In this document: positions 59,803-64,000 of the stretch, one piece after another
Position numbering within the stretch: position 1 is the first letter of the stretch
How the letters are laid out: every line of letters begins with the position of its first letter
Assembly (NCBI RefSeq): GCF_014596475.1
Contig: NZ_MECJ01000002.1
Location: 372,001-436,000, forward strand
From: Streptomyces sp. CBMA152
GTDB taxonomy: Bacteria; Actinomycetota; Actinomycetes; Streptomycetales; Streptomycetaceae
DNA: 64,000 bases
Direction of reading: 5' to 3'
Notes under the pieces: model-generated
Seen by the model: the letters and a program-made list of their open reading frames with translations, nothing else
Databases searched by the model: none
Told to the model about the DNA's origin: nothing
Program-made: the position numbers and the translations under genes

Positions 59803-62685
59803 ATGAAACACCCTCCATGGCCTGCCACGGGCCGCTTCCGGTACTGGGCGGCGGGCGGCGCGGCGCTGATGCTGGCCACGCCCCTCCTGGGCACCGCCCA
59901 GGCCGGCGGCTCCACGGCCCGCGTGGACGGCACGGTCGATGTCACCGTGGTACGGGACGTGGACTCCGACGGCAGTTGGACGCCCGCCCTCGAAGTCGGG
60001 GAGCAGGGCATCCCCGTACTGCTCACGGACGCGGCGGGCACCACACGTACCGTCGTCACCGGTGACGACGGCAAGGCGCACTTCAACCCCGCGGACCTCG
60101 GGCTCACCGGCGGGCGCTACCGCGTCGAAGCGGTGATTCCGAAAAACAAGTCGTTCCTGCGCCCCGCCCAGGCGGGCGGCCCCGCGCCCTCCCTGTCGTC
60201 CCTCGTCGAGTTCGTCGACGTGACCGGTGGCAAGAACGCCTCCGTCGTCACCGGCGTACACGTCCCCTCCGACTACTGCCAGGCCAACCCCACCCTCGCG
60301 ACGCCGTGTTTCCACCAGGGCGCGCCCGGACAGGTGGGCACGAAAGCGCTGGTGTCCTGGCCGTACGACCGCACAGGCAGCAGCCCGGCACCCACGGACG
60401 AGACCACCTTCGAGCAGATCGGCGCCACCTACGGCCTCGCCCACAAGCGGGACACCGACCAGCTGTTCGTCGGCGCGCTCACCAAACGTCTTATGCCGTA
60501 CGGGCCCGCGGGCCCCGGCGGTATCTACGTCGTGGACCGCAAGACCAAGCAGACCTCGCTGTTCGCGACCGTTCCCGACGCCGGTGACGCCAAGCACTCC
60601 ACCGACCTCACCCGCGACACGATGGAGATCAACAACGCGGTCGGCAAGGAAGGCCTCGGCGACCTCGACATGGGCGGCGACGGCCACACGCTGTACGCGG
60701 TGGGGCTCAAGGCCAAGAGCCTGTACGTGTACGACACCAACGGCGCCGGTCCTGGCAAACCGGCCGCTCAGCCCCAGCAGACCATCCCGATCCCCGACCC
60801 CGGCTGCCCCAGCGGCGCGGCCGACTGGCGCCCGTACGGCTTGGGCTTCCACGACGGCGCCCTGTACCTGGGCGGCACCTGCAGCGCCGAGTCCTCGCAG
60901 AACGACGCGGATCTGCGGGCGTATGTGCTCAAGCTCGACGGCACATCGTTCACCACCGTCGTCTCGCACGACCTCGCGTACGAGCGGGGCCTGGGTTACT
61001 CCTCCGTCGGCGGTGACACGCACTGGCGGCACTGGCTGAAGACCTGGGACCCGTACGCGTGGTTCAAGCAGGCCAACTTCCCGCAGCCGATCCTCTCCGA
61101 CATCGTCTTCGACCGCGACGGCTCGATGATCCTGGGATTCCGGGACCGGCTCGGCGACCAGGCCGGCTACGAGGCGCTCTCGCCCGAGGGGTCCACCGAC
61201 ACCGCTCAGCGCTCGCTGTTCCCCTCCATGGGGGACATCACCCGCGTCTGCAAGAAGGGCACCGGGTGGGTGTGGGACAGCGAGGGGCCCGAGTGCCCCA
61301 ACCACTTCGTGAACGGCAGCGCGCCGCCGCAGCAGGACGGGGTGAAGGAGTATTACTACGACGACTCCACGCTCGGGCAGCTCGCCGAATCCGTCCAGGG
61401 CGGGCTCGCGTTCGCGCCGCGCTTCACCAAGACCGTGTCGACGATCGTCGACCCGCTGACGATCTTCTCGGGCGGTGTGCGCAAGTTCGACAACACCACG
61501 GGCAAGGGCTCCGAGGACTATCAAGTCGACGGTGGCACAGGCTCGTTCGGCAAGGCCAACGGCCTGGGCGACCTGGAACTCCTGTGTGACGAGGCACCGA
61601 TCCAGATCGGCAACCGCGTCTGGTTCGACCGCAACCGCAACGGCATCCAGGACCCCACCGAGGAGGCGATCCCCGGGGCGACCGTCACCTTGCTCGACAA
61701 GGACGGCAAGGTCGTCGAAACGACGCGGACCAACGAGCGCGGCGAGTACTACTTCCAGGTCAAGCCGCACACCGAGTACCAGATCAAGTTCGACGTGACC
61801 ACGGCGGACACCGCCGGAATCCCCGAGAAACCCGCGCCCAAGGACCTGGTCCCCACGGCCAGGGACCGGGGCGACAACCGCTCCATCGACTCCAACCCCG
61901 ACCCGCGCACCCAGATCGACAGGCTGACTACCGGGGCGGCGGGCGACAACGACCATACCCATGACGCCGGTTACTACATCCCGCCCCAAGGACAGGTGAG
62001 CGTCGTCAAACACGACGCGAAGACCGGCACACCCCTGTCCGGAGCCGTCTTCCAGCTGTGGCACGAGACCAACGGCCAGTCCGGTCTCCAGATGAGCGGG
62101 GCAACCCCCGACACCAAGGTGGGCGGCCCCTGCACCACACCGGCGGATGGCACCTGCCGCACCGGGAACCTGCCGCTCGGCACGTACTACTGGCAGGAAG
62201 TCTCGGCCCCCAGTGGTCATGTGCTGCCCACACCCGCCGTGTTCGGACCGCTGCATCTGACGGCGGAGGACGCCGAGCACGGGGTCAGCGTCACGGTCCC
62301 CAACCAGCCCCTGCAAGGACAGATCAAGGTCCTGAAGCTGGACGCCACGACCAAGAAGGCGCTTGAGGGTGCCGTGTTCGAGCTGTGGCAGGAGACCAAC
62401 GGCACGGCCGGACTCCAGACCGGCGGAGCAACTCCGGACACCAAACACGGCGCGGCCTGCGCCACCGACGGGCAGGGTCACTGCGCCTTCCCGGACCTCC
62501 CGCTGGGCACCTACTACCTGCGTGAGACGGCGGTCCCCGAGGGCTACCGCCTCCCCGACCAACCGGTCACCGGCCCGTACACCATCACGGCCGACAACGC
62601 CGAGCACAGCGTGGACATCACGTTGAAGAACACCAGAGGCGAACCGCCCAAGGGCAAGGGGAAGGGAGCACCGCGCGGGCACTGA
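59803..62685 (+). CDS. Large secreted SdrD-B/SpaA-domain surface protein
   Basis: This 960-residue protein has a signal peptide (to about AQAGG, residue 35). It has an SdrD-B-like domain (about 40-110), a middle part to about 600 with propeller-like repeats (GGIYVVDRKTKQ, LDMGGDGHTLYAVG), another SdrD-B domain (603-727: GNRVWFDRNRNGIQD) and two prealbumin-like SpaA domains (about 730-832 and 838-945). Each SpaA domain has VFxLW plus GTYY, which in related proteins form Lys-Asn isopeptide bonds. There is no LPxTG sortase motif; it ends in a basic GKGKGAPRGH tail. A surface or spore-coat role is inferred. Confidence 0.88.
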   Translation: MKHPPWPATGRFRYWAAGGAALMLATPLLGTAQAGGSTARVDGTVDVTVVRDVDSDGSWTPALEVGEQGIPVLLTDAAGTTRTVVTGDDGKAHFNPADLGLTGGRYRVEAVIPKNKSFLRPAQAGGPAPSLSSLVEFVDVTGGKNASVVTGVHVPSDYCQANPTLATPCFHQGAPGQVGTKALVSWPYDRTGSSPAPTDETTFEQIGATYGLAHKRDTDQLFVGALTKRLMPYGPAGPGGIYVVDRKTKQTSLFATVPDAGDAKHSTDLTRDTMEINNAVGKEGLGDLDMGGDGHTLYAVGLKAKSLYVYDTNGAGPGKPAAQPQQTIPIPDPGCPSGAADWRPYGLGFHDGALYLGGTCSAESSQNDADLRAYVLKLDGTSFTTVVSHDLAYERGLGYSSVGGDTHWRHWLKTWDPYAWFKQANFPQPILSDIVFDRDGSMILGFRDRLGDQAGYEALSPEGSTDTAQRSLFPSMGDITRVCKKGTGWVWDSEGPECPNHFVNGSAPPQQDGVKEYYYDDSTLGQLAESVQGGLAFAPRFTKTVSTIVDPLTIFSGGVRKFDNTTGKGSEDYQVDGGTGSFGKANGLGDLELLCDEAPIQIGNRVWFDRNRNGIQDPTEEAIPGATVTLLDKDGKVVETTRTNERGEYYFQVKPHTEYQIKFDVTTADTAGIPEKPAPKDLVPTARDRGDNRSIDSNPDPRTQIDRLTTGAAGDNDHTHDAGYYIPPQGQVSVVKHDAKTGTPLSGAVFQLWHETNGQSGLQMSGATPDTKVGGPCTTPADGTCRTGNLPLGTYYWQEVSAPSGHVLPTPAVFGPLHLTAEDAEHGVSVTVPNQPLQGQIKVLKLDATTKKALEGAVFELWQETNGTAGLQTGGATPDTKHGAACATDGQGHCAFPDLPLGTYYLRETAVPEGYRLPDQPVTGPYTITADNAEHSVDITLKNTRGEPPKGKGKGAPRGH

Positions 62686-62700
62686 CCCACACGGCAGGAT

Positions 62701-62741
62701 CGCAGGCCCCCGGGGAGCGCGAGCTCCCACGGGGGCCTGCG
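62701..62741 (+). terminator. Strong terminator after the surface-protein gene
   Basis: An 18-bp stem with one bulged base and a GCGA loop (left arm 62701-62718, right arm 62723-62741) begins 15 bases after the stop at 62685. Confidence 0.85.
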
Positions 62742-62858
62742 CGCGCCGGTGCGGGGGTTACCCCCAGGGGAGGCCGGAGGACAGCCGTAGGGCGCGGTCG
62801 TCGCGTCGGCGCGATGATCAAACTCAGCTTGAAATATCCCAGTTGAGGAGTGTGCGGC

Positions 62859-64000
62859 ATGACCGAGGCGATAGGGCGACGGCCGGTGTTGATGGCGGCG
62901 GCGGGCGCGATGGGGGTGCTGCTGGCTCCCACGACGGCCCATGCGGCCCAGCTCGATGGTCAGGACCCGGTCCGTGCGCTGCGGCAGGCGTCCCGCCCGC
63001 TGCGGTCGACGGATCCGGGGTGGGACGTGGCCGACCTGCGGCCCCTGGGGGCGATGATCGGTGACGCCCAGGTGGTGGGGTTGGGCGAGGCCACGCACGG
63101 GTCGCATGAGTTCTTCACCATGAAGGAGCGGGTCTTCCGGTATCTCGTCGAGAAGAGGGGTTTCACCACCTTTGCCCTGGAGATGAGTTGGCCTGCGGGA
63201 CTGCGACTCGACGCGTACGTTCAGAGTGGCCGGGGGGACGCGCGCCAGGTCGTGAAGGAGACCCTCGGAGGATCGCCGTGGGAGCGCGAGGAGTTCCTGC
63301 ATCTGATCGAGTGGATGCGGGACCACAACCGGCGTCATCCCGGCCATCGGGTCCACTTCATGGGTGATGACATCGGCGCTCCCAAGATCGGGGACGACCT
63401 CTTCGAGCGGGTGACGGGCTATGTCGGGCGGCACCACGCGCAGTTGCTGCCGCGCTTCACCGAGCTCTACACCGGCCTGCGTCCTCTCGACGACAGCTTC
63501 GCCTATCTGCGCGGGCCGCTCCCGGAACGACAGCGACTCGCGGCCAATGCCCAGCAGGCCCTGGATCTGCTGGAGGGCCAACGAGGCGCGGGCGGCGAGG
63601 AGTTCACGTGGACGGTGCAGCATGCCCGGTCCATCGCCCAGACCGCCGCGTTCCTCGCCAGCGACCTCGACAACCCCGAGGCGATACCCGCCGCGATGAT
63701 CTACCGCGACCGGGCGATGGCCGAGAACGTCGCCTGGTGGCACCGGCACACCGGCCACAAGGTGCTCGTGTCGGCGCACAACGGGCACGTGGCCTACGTA
63801 CCCGACCTCCCCCAGTCGTACCCGAAGGTGCAGGGTGGGTTCCTGCGAGAAGCGCTCGGCGCGGCATACCTCCCCATCGGACTGACCTTCGGCCAGGGGT
63901 CCTTCCTGTCGGAGGACAAGAGCCTCGCCGGCCCGTGGAAGAAGTTCACGGTGGGCGCGCCCGATCTCGGCACCAGTGAGCACACCCTCGACCAGGTCCG
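62859..64000 (+). CDS. Erythromycin-esterase-family protein (3' end outside window)
   Basis: At least 380 residues are encoded. The start is ATG 62859, with a GTTGAGGAG ribosome-binding site. A signal peptide (to about THAA) precedes GLGEATHGSHEFF with the catalytic Glu and His of the family, FALEMSW, and VHFMGDDIG. Further on SAHNGHVAY is typical. The family includes erythromycin esterases (EreA/B) but also other hydrolases, and export makes drug inactivation less certain. The frame is open to the right edge. Confidence 0.88.
   Translation, partial: MTEAIGRRPVLMAAAGAMGVLLAPTTAHAAQLDGQDPVRALRQASRPLRSTDPGWDVADLRPLGAMIGDAQVVGLGEATHGSHEFFTMKERVFRYLVEKRGFTTFALEMSWPAGLRLDAYVQSGRGDARQVVKETLGGSPWEREEFLHLIEWMRDHNRRHPGHRVHFMGDDIGAPKIGDDLFERVTGYVGRHHAQLLPRFTELYTGLRPLDDSFAYLRGPLPERQRLAANAQQALDLLEGQRGAGGEEFTWTVQHARSIAQTAAFLASDLDNPEAIPAAMIYRDRAMAENVAWWHRHTGHKVLVSAHNGHVAYVPDLPQSYPKVQGGFLREALGAAYLPIGLTFGQGSFLSEDKSLAGPWKKFTVGAPDLGTSEHTLDQV

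Noticed and set aside
59545..62730. 1061-codon open frame on the minus strand
   Set aside because: It is antisense to the SdrD/SpaA protein; Val/Gly/Arg-rich with no recognisable motif. The plus-strand gene has a signal peptide and domains.
1..64000. tRNA, rRNA and CRISPR arrays
   Set aside because: No cloverleaf-like, ribosomal or regularly spaced repeat segment was recognised by eye; a tRNAscan-type search would be needed to exclude tRNA fully.

Overview
The window is very GC-rich, uses GTG starts freely, has typical Shine-Dalgarno-led and leaderless starts, TTA codons in only a few genes, DasR-like operators and a contractile-injection-system module. This points strongly to a Streptomyces chromosome (a close actinomycete relative is possible). 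No rRNA, tRNA or CRISPR was recognised. About 50 protein genes are supported, and no stretch longer than 300 bases lacks a gene.

Left edge (1-6.1 kb): the tail of a TPR regulator, a single-pass membrane protein with a peptidoglycan-binding-like C-terminus, and a minus-strand set of AAA+ ATPase, DUF4255 protein and LuxR-type pseudo-response-regulator. This is the accessory end of a Streptomyces contractile injection system (CIS). Sheath, tube and baseplate genes are not in view. From 6.2 to 22.5 kb lies a coherent locus for using hydroxyproline-rich (collagen- or extensin-like) peptides: a LysR regulator, two paralogous secreted HExxH metalloproteases at its two ends, a five-gene peptide ABC transporter, a three-subunit flavoprotein dehydrogenase of the D-hydroxyproline type, a DapA-like deaminase, an aldehyde dehydrogenase and a prolyl aminopeptidase. 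Five copies of a TGTGA-N4-TCACA-like operator sit in its promoters. From 22.5 to 29.4 kb is a class I (FxLD-type) lanthipeptide locus: LanC, full-length LanB, a 43-residue precursor gene, a JmjC/cupin oxygenase and an NDH-2-like flavoprotein. A secreted trypsin-like protease follows.

From 30 to 48.9 kb: a DinB-fold enzyme, a PBP4-type DD-peptidase, a TTA-containing operon of two adenylate-forming ligases around a hotdog thioesterase, an epimerase-like gene and TetR regulator beside a broken methyltransferase, then regulator/enzyme pairs (MocR with a hydrolase, MerR with an amidohydrolase) with visible operators, a uracil-DNA-glycosylase-like protein, acetyltransferases, a secreted sphingomyelinase/DNase-fold enzyme and undecaprenyl-diphosphatase.

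From 48.9 to 64 kb: a lytic polysaccharide monooxygenase behind DasR-like sites, an ASCH protein divergent from a cytidine-deaminase-like gene, a hydrolase/TetR pair with two palindromic operators, a DUF4232 lipoprotein, a methyltransferase, a complete IS200/IS605 element (TnpA and TnpB) abutting a Tat-type DyP peroxidase gene, a parallel beta-helix lipoprotein, a small lipoprotein, a large secreted SdrD/SpaA-domain protein, and an erythromycin-esterase-family gene cut by the right edge.
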